A DNA stretch of 64,000 nucleotides. Origin: Aquisphaera insulae. Its GTDB lineage: Bacteria > Planctomycetota > Planctomycetia > Isosphaerales > Isosphaeraceae. Under the pieces are notes generated by a model. It was given only the letters and a program-made list of their open reading frames with translations, made no database searches and had not been told where the DNA came from. How positions within the stretch are numbered: the first letter of the stretch is position 1; every line of letters begins with the position of its first letter. Shown here piece after piece: positions 25,940 through 34,463 of the stretch. Both the position numbers and the translations under genes were made by a program. Location: assembly GCF_011064615.1 (NCBI RefSeq), contig NZ_JAALJH010000004.1, positions 124,001 through 188,000 of the forward strand, given 5' to 3'.

Positions 25940-27364
25940 ATGGACTACTCTCATTTCCTGATCATCGCCGGGCTGATCCTGATCAACGCGTACTTCGTCG
26001 CCGCGGAATTCGCGCTCGTCAAGGTCCGGACCAGCCAGATCGAGCAGCTCGTCGAGGAGGGGAGCTGGGCGGCCCGGATCACGAGCCGGGCGCTCGACAG
26101 GCTGGACCTGTACCTCTCGGCGTCGCAGATCGGGATCACGGTCGCGAGCCTGGCCCTGGGGCGGGCGATCGAGGGCTGGGTCGAGCCGGTCGTGAAGTCG
26201 ATCTTCCACCGCGTCGGCGAACTGCCGGTCGTTGGCACGGTGTTGGGCCGAGCCGCCTGGCCATTCCAGGTCCTCCTCGGCTGGATGGGGATGGACCTGG
26301 AACACCTGATGCCGGGCCTCTCCGCGGGGATCGTCCCGGTGGCGGCGATCAGCCTGGTGACCTTCCTCCACATGGCCCTGGGCGAGCAGGCCCCCAAGAC
26401 CCTGGCGATCCGGGTGCCGCTGGCCCTTGCCCTGATCACGGCCCCCCCGCTGGTCCTGCTGGCTCACCTCTTCTGGCCGGTCATCTGGCTGCTGAACACG
26501 GCGAGCAATCTGACGCTCCGGATCCTCGGCCTGGGCCGGGCGAGCTCCCACGAGCTGACGCACACGGAGGAGGAGCTCCGCCACATCCTCCTGGAGAGCA
26601 CCGAGGGGGGGCACCTCTCGCGCCAGGAACGGATCATGATCGAGAACGTCCTCAACCTCGAGGAGAAGACCGCGAAGCGGGTCATGGTGCCTCGGACCGA
26701 CATCGTCTACCTGAGCCTAGCCCGCCCGCTGGAGGAGAACCTGCGGCTGGCCCGCCAGGCTGGCCATACGCGGTTCCCGCTCTGCGAGGACGACCTGACC
26801 AGGGTGATCGGCATCATCCACGTCAAGGACGTCTTCCGCGCGGGGACGGCCCAGAACGGCCGGCTCGACCTCAAGCAGCTCGCCCGCAAGGTCCCTTTCC
26901 TCCCCGTCACCCTCCGGCTCGACCAGCTCCTCGTCGAGTTCCAGAAGAACCGCGTCCACCTCGCGATGCTGCTGGACGAGTATGGCAGCATGGTCGGGAT
27001 GGTCACCCTGGAAAACGTGCTCGAGGAGCTGGTCGGGCCGATCCAGGACGAGTTCGACCGGGAGTCTCCGCCGGTCGTCGCGGGCGAGGACGGGACCTTC
27101 GAGGTGGAAGCCTCCTGCCCGCTGGACGTCCTGGCGGAGCAGGTCGGGATGACCCTGCCGGAGACCGACGTGGAGACCGCCGGGGGCCTGGTCCTGGACC
27201 TGCTGGGCCGGTTGGCCCGGGTCGGGGACGCCGTCGACGTCGAGGGCCACCGCCTGACGGTCACCCGGGCGGATCCGACCCGGATCCGGAAGATCCGCGT
27301 CGAGCCCATCGCCGCCAAGGGCGTCCAGGAGGCCGGCCGCGAATCCGAGCGCGTCGAGAGCTGA
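25940..27364 (+). CDS. Hemolysin/CNNM/CorC family membrane protein
   Basis: A 474-residue protein of the DUF21-CBS-CorC_HlyC layout: a DUF21 membrane domain (1-195, opening LIINAYFVAAEFALVKVRT and with the conserved GEQAPKTLAIR), a pair of CBS domains (about 205-335; KRVMVPRTDIVYL, then DEYGSMVGMVTLEN) and a C-terminal CorC/HlyC domain (350-455). Such proteins act in divalent cation (Mg or Co) efflux or homeostasis; the old name hemolysin C is not meaningful here. The CBS pair would sense adenine nucleotides. Length is normal. It precedes lutA by 59 bp but has no obvious functional link to it. Confidence 0.93.
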   Translation: MDYSHFLIIAGLILINAYFVAAEFALVKVRTSQIEQLVEEGSWAARITSRALDRLDLYLSASQIGITVASLALGRAIEGWVEPVVKSIFHRVGELPVVGTVLGRAAWPFQVLLGWMGMDLEHLMPGLSAGIVPVAAISLVTFLHMALGEQAPKTLAIRVPLALALITAPPLVLLAHLFWPVIWLLNTASNLTLRILGLGRASSHELTHTEEELRHILLESTEGGHLSRQERIMIENVLNLEEKTAKRVMVPRTDIVYLSLARPLEENLRLARQAGHTRFPLCEDDLTRVIGIIHVKDVFRAGTAQNGRLDLKQLARKVPFLPVTLRLDQLLVEFQKNRVHLAMLLDEYGSMVGMVTLENVLEELVGPIQDEFDRESPPVVAGEDGTFEVEASCPLDVLAEQVGMTLPETDVETAGGLVLDLLGRLARVGDAVDVEGHRLTVTRADPTRIRKIRVEPIAAKGVQEAGRESERVES

Positions 27365-27423
27365 GGTCGAGGCGAGCCGCCGTCGGCCCGCCCGAATTGC
27401 CGGGGAGTGCGAGCGACAGACCC

Positions 27424-28206
27424 ATGCGAGTTTCCCTCTTCATCGCCTGCTTCAACGACACCCTCTTCCCCGGCACCGGCCGCGCCGTGGTGAACGTCCT
27501 GGAACGACTCGGACACGAGGTCGATTTCCCGATGGCGCAGACCTGCTGCGGACAGATGCACTTCAACACCGGCTATCAGCGCGAGGCCATCCCGCTGGTC
27601 CGCCACTTCGTGCAGACCTTCGCCGACGCCGAGGCCGTGGTCTCGCCGTCGCCGTCGTGCGTCGGCATGGTCCACGAGATGTACCCCAAGGTCGCGGCCC
27701 TGGCCGGCGACGAGGGGCTTGCCCGCGAGGTCGACGCCCTGATCCCCCGGGTCCACGAGTTCACCACCTTCCTCACCGGGGTCCTGAAGGTCGAGGACGT
27801 GGGCGCCTACTTCCCGCATCGGGTGACGTTCCATCCGACCTGCCACTCGCAGCGGATGCTCCGGATCGGCGACGCCCCCCAGCGGCTGCTCCGGAATGTC
27901 CGCGGGATCGACTTCGTGGAGCTCGCCAATCAGGAGGAATGCTGCGGGTTCGGCGGCACCTTCGCGGTCAAGAACGCGGACACGTCGATCGCCATGCTCT
28001 CCGACAAGGTCCGCTGCGTCCTGGACACCGACGCCGAGTACTGCGTCGCGGCCGACAATTCCTGCCTGATGCACATCGGCGGCGCCCTCCACCGCGAGCG
28101 GACCGGCGTGCGGCCGCTCCACATCGCCGAGATCCTCCAGCACCACGAGGCCGAGCCCGCCGCGATCGGCACCGCCGCGACGGACGGAATGGGGGCCGCT
28201 CGATGA
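27424..28206 (+). CDS. lutA: L-lactate oxidation complex iron-sulfur subunit LutA
   Basis: A 260-residue (Fe-S)-binding protein of the LutA/YkgE family with two CCG domains: QTCCGQMHF (C41-C42) and EECCGFGGTF (C173-C174), and upstream partner cysteines C9 and C148-region (FHPTCHSQRM). With LutB and LutC it forms the complex that oxidises L-lactate to pyruvate. Its stop overlaps the lutB start (ATGA, 28203-28206), and lutB overlaps lutC in the same way, so the three are one operon. Confidence 0.93.
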   Translation: MRVSLFIACFNDTLFPGTGRAVVNVLERLGHEVDFPMAQTCCGQMHFNTGYQREAIPLVRHFVQTFADAEAVVSPSPSCVGMVHEMYPKVAALAGDEGLAREVDALIPRVHEFTTFLTGVLKVEDVGAYFPHRVTFHPTCHSQRMLRIGDAPQRLLRNVRGIDFVELANQEECCGFGGTFAVKNADTSIAMLSDKVRCVLDTDAEYCVAADNSCLMHIGGALHRERTGVRPLHIAEILQHHEAEPAAIGTAATDGMGAAR

Positions 28207-29729
28207 AGCCGAAGATCCCGACGACGACCGCCGAGCTGATGTCGCGGCACATGGACCCGCTCCCCACCGAGCCGGGCATCCCCTTCCAGGCCGCCGCCCG
28301 GCTCTCCCTGGAAGACGTGCAGCTCCGCCGCAACATGGGGAAGGCCACCACGACCATCCGCCGCAAGCGTGCCAAGGTCGTCGAGGAGCTGCCGGACTGG
28401 GAACACCTCCGCGAGGCCGGCCGCGCCATCAAGGACCGCACGCTTCGGCACCTGGACACGTACCTGCTCCAGCTCGAGGCGTCCGTCACCCGCGCCGGGG
28501 GCGTCGTCCACTGGGCGGCCGACGCGGCCGAGGCGAACGCGATCATCGGCGGCCTCGTCGCCCGGCACGGCGCCCGCGAGGTCGTGAAGATCAAGTCCCT
28601 CACGACCGACGAGATCGGCCTCAACGAGGCGCTCGAGAAGATCGGCGTCGAGGCCACGGAGACGGACCTCGCCGAGCTGATCATCCAGCTCGCCGGCGAG
28701 CGGTCCTCGCACATCCTCGTCCCGGCCATCCACAAGAATCGGTCCGAGATCCGGGCCCTGTTCCGCAAGCGGCTCGCCGGCACCGAGAACCTGACCGACG
28801 AGCCGAAGGACCTGGCCGCCGCCGCCCGCGCCCACCTCCGCCGCAAGTTCCTCACCGCCAAGGTCGCCGTCAGTGGCGCGAACTTCGGCGTGGCCGAGAC
28901 CGGGACCATCTGCATCGTCGAGTCCGAGGGGAACGGCCGGATGTGCCTGACCCTCCCGAAGGTCCTGATCTCGGTGATGGGGATCGAGAAGACCATCCCC
29001 ACCTGGCGCGACCTGGAGGTCTTCCTCCAGCTCCTGCCGAGGTCGAGCACGGCCGAGCGGATGAATCCCTATACCTCGTTCTGGACGGGAGTCTCGCCTG
29101 GGGACGGGCCGGAGGAATTCCACCTGATCCTCCTCGACAACGGCCGGACGAAGGTCCTCGCCGACGCGGCCGGCCGCCAGACCTTGCAGTGCATCCGCTG
29201 CTCGGCTTGCCTCAACATCTGCCCCGTCTACGAGCGGACCGGCGGCCACGCCTACACCTCGGTCTATCCCGGGCCGATCGGCGCCATCCTCACGCCCCAG
29301 CTCGTCGGGGTGGAGAACGCGAGCTCCCTGCCATTTGCTTCCTCGCTCTGCGGCGCCTGCTACGAGGTCTGCCCGGTGAAGATCAACATCCCCGAGGTCC
29401 TCCTCCACCTCCGCGGCGAGGTCGTCCGCCACAAGCAGGACAACCACCTGATGCCCTCGGGCGAGAGCATCGCCATGAAGTCGCTGGGCCGCGTCTTCGC
29501 CAGCCCCGGCCTCTTCGAGCGGGCCCAGCGGATGGGCCGGTTCGGCCAGCGGTTCATGCTCAAGGGGGGCGTCATCACGTCCCTCCCCGGCCAGCTCGGC
29601 GGCTGGACCACCGTCCGCGACGTCTTCCCCGTGGCCGATCAGACGTTCCGCGAATGGTGGCGGGCGAGGAAGAAGCCCGCAGCCCCCTCGTCCCCGAAGT
29701 CTGATTCGCCGAAAGGGGGCGATTCGTGA
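28203..29729 (+). CDS. lutB: L-lactate oxidation complex protein LutB
   Basis: A 508-residue subunit with an N-terminal LUD (DUF162) domain (about 60-300; VKIKSLTTDEIGLNEALEK and AETGTICIVESEGNGR) and a ferredoxin-like domain with two clusters: CIRCSACLNICPVY near residue 329 and CGACYEVCPVKI near 383. A C-terminal helical tail follows. Length and order match LutB/YkgF. The second gene of the lutABC operon, coupled by 4-bp overlaps at both ends. Electron acceptor is not indicated. Confidence 0.94.
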   Translation: MKPKIPTTTAELMSRHMDPLPTEPGIPFQAAARLSLEDVQLRRNMGKATTTIRRKRAKVVEELPDWEHLREAGRAIKDRTLRHLDTYLLQLEASVTRAGGVVHWAADAAEANAIIGGLVARHGAREVVKIKSLTTDEIGLNEALEKIGVEATETDLAELIIQLAGERSSHILVPAIHKNRSEIRALFRKRLAGTENLTDEPKDLAAAARAHLRRKFLTAKVAVSGANFGVAETGTICIVESEGNGRMCLTLPKVLISVMGIEKTIPTWRDLEVFLQLLPRSSTAERMNPYTSFWTGVSPGDGPEEFHLILLDNGRTKVLADAAGRQTLQCIRCSACLNICPVYERTGGHAYTSVYPGPIGAILTPQLVGVENASSLPFASSLCGACYEVCPVKINIPEVLLHLRGEVVRHKQDNHLMPSGESIAMKSLGRVFASPGLFERAQRMGRFGQRFMLKGGVITSLPGQLGGWTTVRDVFPVADQTFREWWRARKKPAAPSSPKSDSPKGGDS

Positions 29730-30379
29730 GCGACTCACGCATGCCGATGCTCGAACGCATACGAGCCGCCCTCAAGGACGTGCCCTCGTCGGAAACGCCC
29801 GAGGACGTGCCCATCGATCGCGACTACCGGACGAGCGATGACCTCTCCGCGGCCGATCGGCTGGAGCTGTTCATCGAACGGGTCCGCGACTACAAGGCCG
29901 TGGTCCATCGGGTGAAGTCGGCGGACCTCCCGGCGGCCATCGCCGGGGCCTGTTCCGCCCGCGGCATCAGGCGCCTGGTCGTCCCGGCCGACCTGCCCGA
30001 CGGCTGGGCCCCGCCGGGCGTGACCCTGGTCCGCGAGCCTGGCCTGACGAACGACGATCTCGAGCAGAGCGATGGCGTCCTGACCGCCTCGGCCGTCGGC
30101 ATCGCCCAGACCGGGACGATCGTCCTCGATTCCGGACCGGGCGAGGGCCGCCGCGCGATCTCGCTGATCCCGGATTACCACCTCTGCGTGATCCGAGAGG
30201 ACCAGGTCGTGGGGCTCGTCCCTGAGGCCATCGCGCGGCTCCACGAATCGGCTTCCCGGCCGGGCCGGCCGATCACGTTCATCTCCGGCCCGTCGGCCAC
30301 GTCGGACATCGAGCTCCACCGCGTCGAGGGCGTCCACGGGCCGAGGACGCTCGAGGTGCTGGTGGTCGGCGAAGGATGA
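29726..30379 (+). CDS. lutC: L-lactate oxidation complex protein LutC
   Basis: A 217-residue LUD (DUF162) domain protein, the third Lut subunit. Diagnostic features are GIAQTGTIVLDSGPGEGRR (about 131-149), LIPDYHLCVIREDQVV and the final GPSATSDIELHRVEGVHGP stretch. GTG start at 29726 overlapping the lutB stop (GTGA). A possible N-terminal helix carries RIRAALKDVP. The operon ends here: a hairpin at 30405-30436 separates it from the convergent citrate synthase gene. Confidence 0.92.
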   Translation: MSDSRMPMLERIRAALKDVPSSETPEDVPIDRDYRTSDDLSAADRLELFIERVRDYKAVVHRVKSADLPAAIAGACSARGIRRLVVPADLPDGWAPPGVTLVREPGLTNDDLEQSDGVLTASAVGIAQTGTIVLDSGPGEGRRAISLIPDYHLCVIREDQVVGLVPEAIARLHESASRPGRPITFISGPSATSDIELHRVEGVHGPRTLEVLVVGEG

Positions 30380-30404
30380 GGGCATTCCCTGGAGGAGCCG
30401 GCTC

Positions 30405-30436
30405 CGGGTGGGCGCACGCTCGACGTCGCCCACCCG
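30405..30436. terminator. Bidirectional hairpin between lutC and citrate synthase
   Basis: CGGGTGGGCG (30405-30414) pairs perfectly with CGCCCACCCG (30427-30436), 12-nt loop. It is between convergent stops at 30379 and 30447. No T-tract. Confidence 0.55.
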
Positions 30437-30446
30437 AGCCCCTCGG

Positions 30447-31790
30447 TCAGCACACCTTCGGCGCGGCGGTCCGCCGCTCGTCCACCGGGACGAACTCGCG
30501 ACGGCGAGGGCCGGTGTAGATCTGGCGGGGGCGGCAGATCCGCCGCTGGGGGTCGTGGTAGAGCTCGTACCAGTGGGCGATCCAGCCGGGGATCCGGCCG
30601 ATCGAGAACATCACCGTGAACATGCTCACGGGGATGCCGATCGCGCGGAGGATGATGCCCGAGTAGAAGTCGACGTTCGGGTAGAGCTTCCGCTGGAGGA
30701 AGTAATCATCCGTGAGCGCGATCTCGGCGAGCTCGTGGGCGATGTCCAGGAGCGGGTCGGGCTCGGACTTGGTGGCCAGCAGGTCGCGGGCGGTCTGCTC
30801 GAGGATCTTGGCCCGGGGGTCGAAGTTCTTGTAGACCCGGTGGCCGAAGCCCATCAGCCGGAACTTCTTCTGCTTGACCTTCTCGACGATGGTCTTCGGG
30901 CTCTCGCCCCCCTTGTGGATCTGCTCGAGCATCTCGATCACGGCCATGTTGGCGCCGCCGTGGAGCGGCCCCCAGAGGGCACAGACGCCCGCCGAGACCG
31001 AGGCGAACACGTTCGCCCGCGACGAGCCGACCATCCGCACGGTCGAGGTGCTGCAATTCTGCTCGTGGTCGGCGTGGAGGATCAGGAACCGGCTGAGCGC
31101 CTTCACCACCTGGGGCGTGGGCTCGTAGCGGCGGTGGGGCTTCGAGAACATCATGTGGAGGAAGTTGCGGCAATAGGAGAGCGACGGGTCCGGATACTCG
31201 ACTCGCTGCCCCGACGTCATCTTGTACGCGAACGCGGCGATCGTGCAGACCTTGCTCATCAGGATGGCCGCGGCATGAAAGAGGCTCTGGTCGTCCATGT
31301 CGGGGTCGAGCAGCTCGGGATGATAGCATCCGCACGCGTTGATCATCGCCGACAGCATTGCCATCGGATGGCCGTGGGGCGGGAACCCCTCGAAGTGGTT
31401 CCGCATGTTCTCGTGCAGGAGCTGCTGGTCGGTCAGCTTCTCCCGGAACCGTGTCACCGTCTCCCCGGCCGGCAGCTCGCCGTACATGAGCAACAGCGCC
31501 GTCTCGACGAACGTGCTCTTCGCCGCCAGGTCCTCGATGTCATATCCGCGATAGCGGAGGATCCCCTTCTCGCCGTCGATGAAGGTGATCTTGCTCTCGC
31601 AGGCCCCCGTGTTGCTGTAGCCCGGGTCGAGCGTGATGAAGCCCGACTGGTCCCGCAATGCTTGGATGTCGATCGCCTGCTCGTCCTCGGTCCCGGTGAT
31701 GATCGGCAGCTCGATCTCCTCGCCGGGTAGCTTCAACGTGGCCGTCTTCGAGGAGGTCGCGGGCTGCGAGGCGCTGGTGGATGTCGACAT
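30447..31790 (-). CDS. gltA: Citrate synthase
   Basis: A 447-residue type II (hexameric-type) citrate synthase, entry enzyme of the citric acid cycle. An N-terminal beta domain (20-80: GYSNTGACESKITFIDGEKG) precedes the catalytic core. Catalytic residues are visible in WGPLHGGANMAVIEML, MGFGHRVYKNFDPRAKI and the Asp in NVDFYSGIILRAIGIP. The chosen ATG at 31790 opens with a Ser/Thr-rich tail; a longer start (31832) is possible but lacks a ribosome-binding site. Convergent with lutABC, so lactate carbon and its entry into the cycle are neighbours but not co-transcribed. Confidence 0.96.
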   Translation of the reverse strand: MSTSTSASQPATSSKTATLKLPGEEIELPIITGTEDEQAIDIQALRDQSGFITLDPGYSNTGACESKITFIDGEKGILRYRGYDIEDLAAKSTFVETALLLMYGELPAGETVTRFREKLTDQQLLHENMRNHFEGFPPHGHPMAMLSAMINACGCYHPELLDPDMDDQSLFHAAAILMSKVCTIAAFAYKMTSGQRVEYPDPSLSYCRNFLHMMFSKPHRRYEPTPQVVKALSRFLILHADHEQNCSTSTVRMVGSSRANVFASVSAGVCALWGPLHGGANMAVIEMLEQIHKGGESPKTIVEKVKQKKFRLMGFGHRVYKNFDPRAKILEQTARDLLATKSEPDPLLDIAHELAEIALTDDYFLQRKLYPNVDFYSGIILRAIGIPVSMFTVMFSIGRIPGWIAHWYELYHDPQRRICRPRQIYTGPRRREFVPVDERRTAAPKVC

Positions 31791-32331
31791 GGAGCAGGTC
31801 CAATCATCAGTCCGGACTCGGACCTCGTCCACGTTCTCCCGGTGATCGACCGGCCTGTATGTGGCCCGCCCGATCGAGGACGCGGTCCATTACGAATGGA
31901 TGGCTCCGTGGCGACCCGACGGAGCGGGGGCAACCCATGGATTGCGACTCTCGATCCCGGCGCACCGTGACGGCCGACGTCAGGTCGCGACACAACCCAT
32001 CCCCATGATCGCAGGTTTCGTGCCCGGATCCATGGGCGGCTTCGACGACGGGAGTTGAGGAGGCGGAATGAAAGCCACCAGGGGCCAAGAGACCGGCGGC
32101 TCTTGCCGTTGGTTGCGTTGAGGAAAGGACTTGCGACTCAGAAGGGGGCAATGAAGGATTCGGAAGATCGAGGGAAGTCGAGAGACGGAGAGGCGCATGG
32201 CCGGTCTCTGCGTCGATCGCGACCGGCCAAGGCCTTCGGTCCAACACGATTGATCGTCGTGATCCCGGGCAATCGTGATGGAAATCTGAGCACGGCGGGG
32301 ATTGGATCCCTGAAACGCATACAAGTCAGGA
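31791..32331. other. Intergenic region with no recognised gene
   Basis: There are 541 bp between the citrate synthase start and a PEP-CTERM tail on the minus strand. Short open frames on both strands show no family pattern. It should contain the gltA promoter, but no clear boxes were seen. Confidence 0.5.
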
Positions 32332-32532
32332 TCACTGAGACACTCGCACACCATGTCGAGCCACCAGGAGGGCTCCGACGAAGCCTGACCCAATCGCCAG
32401 GGTGAATATCGATACCGGCTCCGGGATGGCCGCGGGATTGAGGGGCAGCTCGATAATCCCGCGATAGGGGCCGTCGAGAGTATCCGTGTTCGAAATATCG
32501 TTCCACGTACGCCCTCGATGAGTCACCCTCAA
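32332..32532 (-). pseudogene. Tail of a truncated PEP-CTERM protein
   Basis: The last 66 codons of a sorted surface protein: AAIPEPVSIFTLAIGSGFVG is the PEP-CTERM motif followed by a membrane helix, then ARHGVRVSQ as the basic end. No signal peptide or body precedes it; only 36 bp separate it from the stop of the intact PEP-CTERM gene upstream. Read as the surviving end of a deleted gene, or the last exon-like remnant after a recombination between tandem copies. Confidence 0.6.
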
Positions 32533-32568
32533 GGATAACTTACCGCGTGGTCCGATTTCCGGGGGCCA

Positions 32569-33657
32569 TTACAAGAGCCTGAACTTGCGGACGATAACCA
32601 AGCCAGCCAACCCAACGCTAGCGGAAGAGAATAGGAGCAGACCCGACGGCTCTGGCACAGCATAAGAAATGAGTCTGATCTCTCCATTACCACCCTGCGA
32701 GCCATTGGCGGCCCCAAAGCTCCCGGAACCACCGGAGCCAGGCGAAACGTCAAGTAGACCTCCCTTGTTAAGAAACCCTCCGTTACCTGTGGCGATGAGA
32801 ATTCTGCCACCCCCTCCGCCCCCACCTCCGGCTGTAAAGGGGGCCTTGATCGAGCCTCCGTCACCTCCTCTGGCGAGCAATTGAGCTGACGGTCCATCCA
32901 GGCTCACTGAGTTTCCGTGAATGAGAATTCCCCCACCGCTTCCTCCTCCTCCGCTAACCGAGATGTAGTCCGCAGTTCCCCCGGCACCACTGGCCGATAT
33001 CTGAGACTTGATTACGATGTTCCCGTTCGCTCCGATTTCGATGGCACCGCCACCACCACCGCCGTATATGCTCGCGCTGTTGTTGCCATTCGCGCCGCCA
33101 CTCCCTCCTTGAAGCAACGTAGCCAGGTCTCCGTATGCTTTGCCACCGGTAGCATTCGGGGAGTTGCCGCCAGCCCCACCGAAGCCCCCTCCGCCGCCCG
33201 GCGCACTTCCACCTCCAGGGCCGCTGCCAGGTTGGTTGATACTCCCTTGGCCAGCCCCAAGGTATCCTCCGGCGCCAGCGAACGACCCTTGGGCGTCGAG
33301 ATTTAGGTTGCTCGCGATGAGAATGTTGCTTCGAGACAATAGTGCGAGCGGAACGGCGTTATTCCCCGAATTGTGGCCAGATATCGCAACCGTTATGTCC
33401 GCAGTAATGTTAATCGAGTCAAAAGTGAAGACCGCGACGCCGTTCGAAAACACGCCCGAAATAAACCCTCCGCCCGAGAGGTTGAGTCGTGGAGCTCCGA
33501 GGAATGTATTCGTGTCGAAGGAGTAGGCCCCTGGAGCGGAAGGGAAGGCCCCCAACGACGCGAACGAGTTTGGGTCGAGGAATCCGGCTTGGGCATCCGC
33601 CTGGCAATACACACCAACGACTGCCAGGAAGCAACTGAAAGAGCATCGCCTGAGCAT
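32569..33657 (-). CDS. Glycine-rich PEP-CTERM surface protein
   Basis: A 362-residue exported protein: signal peptide (1-25; LRRCSFSCFLAVVGVYCQADAQA), an Asn/Ser-rich beta region with NITADITVAISGHNSGNNAV, a long Gly-rich stretch with many GGGG runs (about 150-320), and a C-terminal sorting signal (VPEPSGLLLFSSASVGLAGL, then RKFRLL). PEP-CTERM proteins are exported and processed by an exosortase; none is in the window. The ATG at 33657 has GGAGATG upstream and is preferred over one six codons earlier. The glycine-rich repeat structure suggests a flexible or fibrous surface component. Confidence 0.85.
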   Translation of the reverse strand: MLRRCSFSCFLAVVGVYCQADAQAGFLDPNSFASLGAFPSAPGAYSFDTNTFLGAPRLNLSGGGFISGVFSNGVAVFTFDSINITADITVAISGHNSGNNAVPLALLSRSNILIASNLNLDAQGSFAGAGGYLGAGQGSINQPGSGPGGGSAPGGGGGFGGAGGNSPNATGGKAYGDLATLLQGGSGGANGNNSASIYGGGGGGAIEIGANGNIVIKSQISASGAGGTADYISVSGGGGSGGGILIHGNSVSLDGPSAQLLARGGDGGSIKAPFTAGGGGGGGGRILIATGNGGFLNKGGLLDVSPGSGGSGSFGAANGSQGGNGEIRLISYAVPEPSGLLLFSSASVGLAGLVIVRKFRLL

Positions 33658-33770
33658 TGGGAAGCATCTCCACATCTAAAGCCCCTGGAACTCGAGTCCT
33701 GACTTGAGCTTGGTCATCGAACTTGGGAATCCTCAAAGTTGAGCCGACACCTCTGAGGCGGATTTTTGGC

Positions 33771-33800
33771 TTGAACCGAACGGTCTCGTTTCACGATAAT
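33771..33800 (+). promoter_or_regulatory. Candidate promoter of the sigma/kinase operon
   Basis: TTGAAC (33771-33776), 18-bp spacer, GATAAT (33795-33800). Matches 4 of 6 and 5 of 6, 85 bp before the sigma-factor start. Confidence 0.4.
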
Positions 33801-33884
33801 CGGGACCAACGATTGCTGATCAACCGGCGAAATCCACATCATCAAAGTCCGCATCGTCGCGACCCCACTGGCACGGTGAGGTTC

Positions 33885-34463
33885 ATGGCCCATAATTCAG
33901 AGTCGCTGATTCGGGCATCCCATGATTCGATCACCGACCACTTGCTCGAAAGCTATCGCCCCTACCTGCTCATGATCGCAGGACGCGAGCTCGATCCCGT
34001 CCTGAAAGGCAAGTGCGGGCCTTCTGACGTGGTGCAGGAGACACTTATCGAAGCCCATTACGGAAGGACGGCATTACGCGGTGGCTCGTCCGAGGAGGTG
34101 AAACGGTGGCTCCGCGGTATCCTTCACAACAACCTCCGCGACCTTGGGCGACGATTCCGGCAGCAGAAGCGACAGGCCGGAAGAGAAGTCCCGATCGGCC
34201 CGGAGCATGCGGCCGGGATCGCCGACGACGAATTGACGCCGAGCACTCGCGCGAGTCGGAATGAAGAGGTCCTGGCGCTGGTCGCGGCGATGGAACGGCT
34301 GCCGGAGGCGGACCGCAGGGTGATTGAACTTCGCAATCACGAGCACCTGCCGTTCGCCGACATCGGCAAGATCCTCGGCAAGTCTGCGGATGCGGCGCGG
34401 ATGCACTGGTTCCGGGCTATCGATCGGCTGTCTCGAGACATGGCGCGGAACCATGGCGATTGA
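33885..34463 (+). CDS. ECF-type RNA polymerase sigma factor
   Basis: A 192-residue sigma-70 family factor. Region 2 is at about 22-88 (YRPYLLMIAGRELDP, CGPSDVVQETLIEAH, WLRGILHNNLRDLGR), and region 4 at about 126-185 (ALVAAMERLPEADRRVIELR, FADIGKILGKSADAARMHWF). ATG at 33885 with GGTGAGG upstream. The stop lies inside the next gene: an 11-bp overlap with the kinase-WD40 start, so the two are translated together. The kinase is the obvious candidate regulator, a pairing seen in planctomycete ECF groups linked to Ser/Thr kinases. Target genes unknown. Confidence 0.92.
   Translation: MAHNSESLIRASHDSITDHLLESYRPYLLMIAGRELDPVLKGKCGPSDVVQETLIEAHYGRTALRGGSSEEVKRWLRGILHNNLRDLGRRFRQQKRQAGREVPIGPEHAAGIADDELTPSTRASRNEEVLALVAAMERLPEADRRVIELRNHEHLPFADIGKILGKSADAARMHWFRAIDRLSRDMARNHGD

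Noticed and set aside
25735-27423. Upstream extension of the lutA frame through the CorC-family gene
   Set aside because: Different frame from the real CorC gene; LutA homology begins at 27424.
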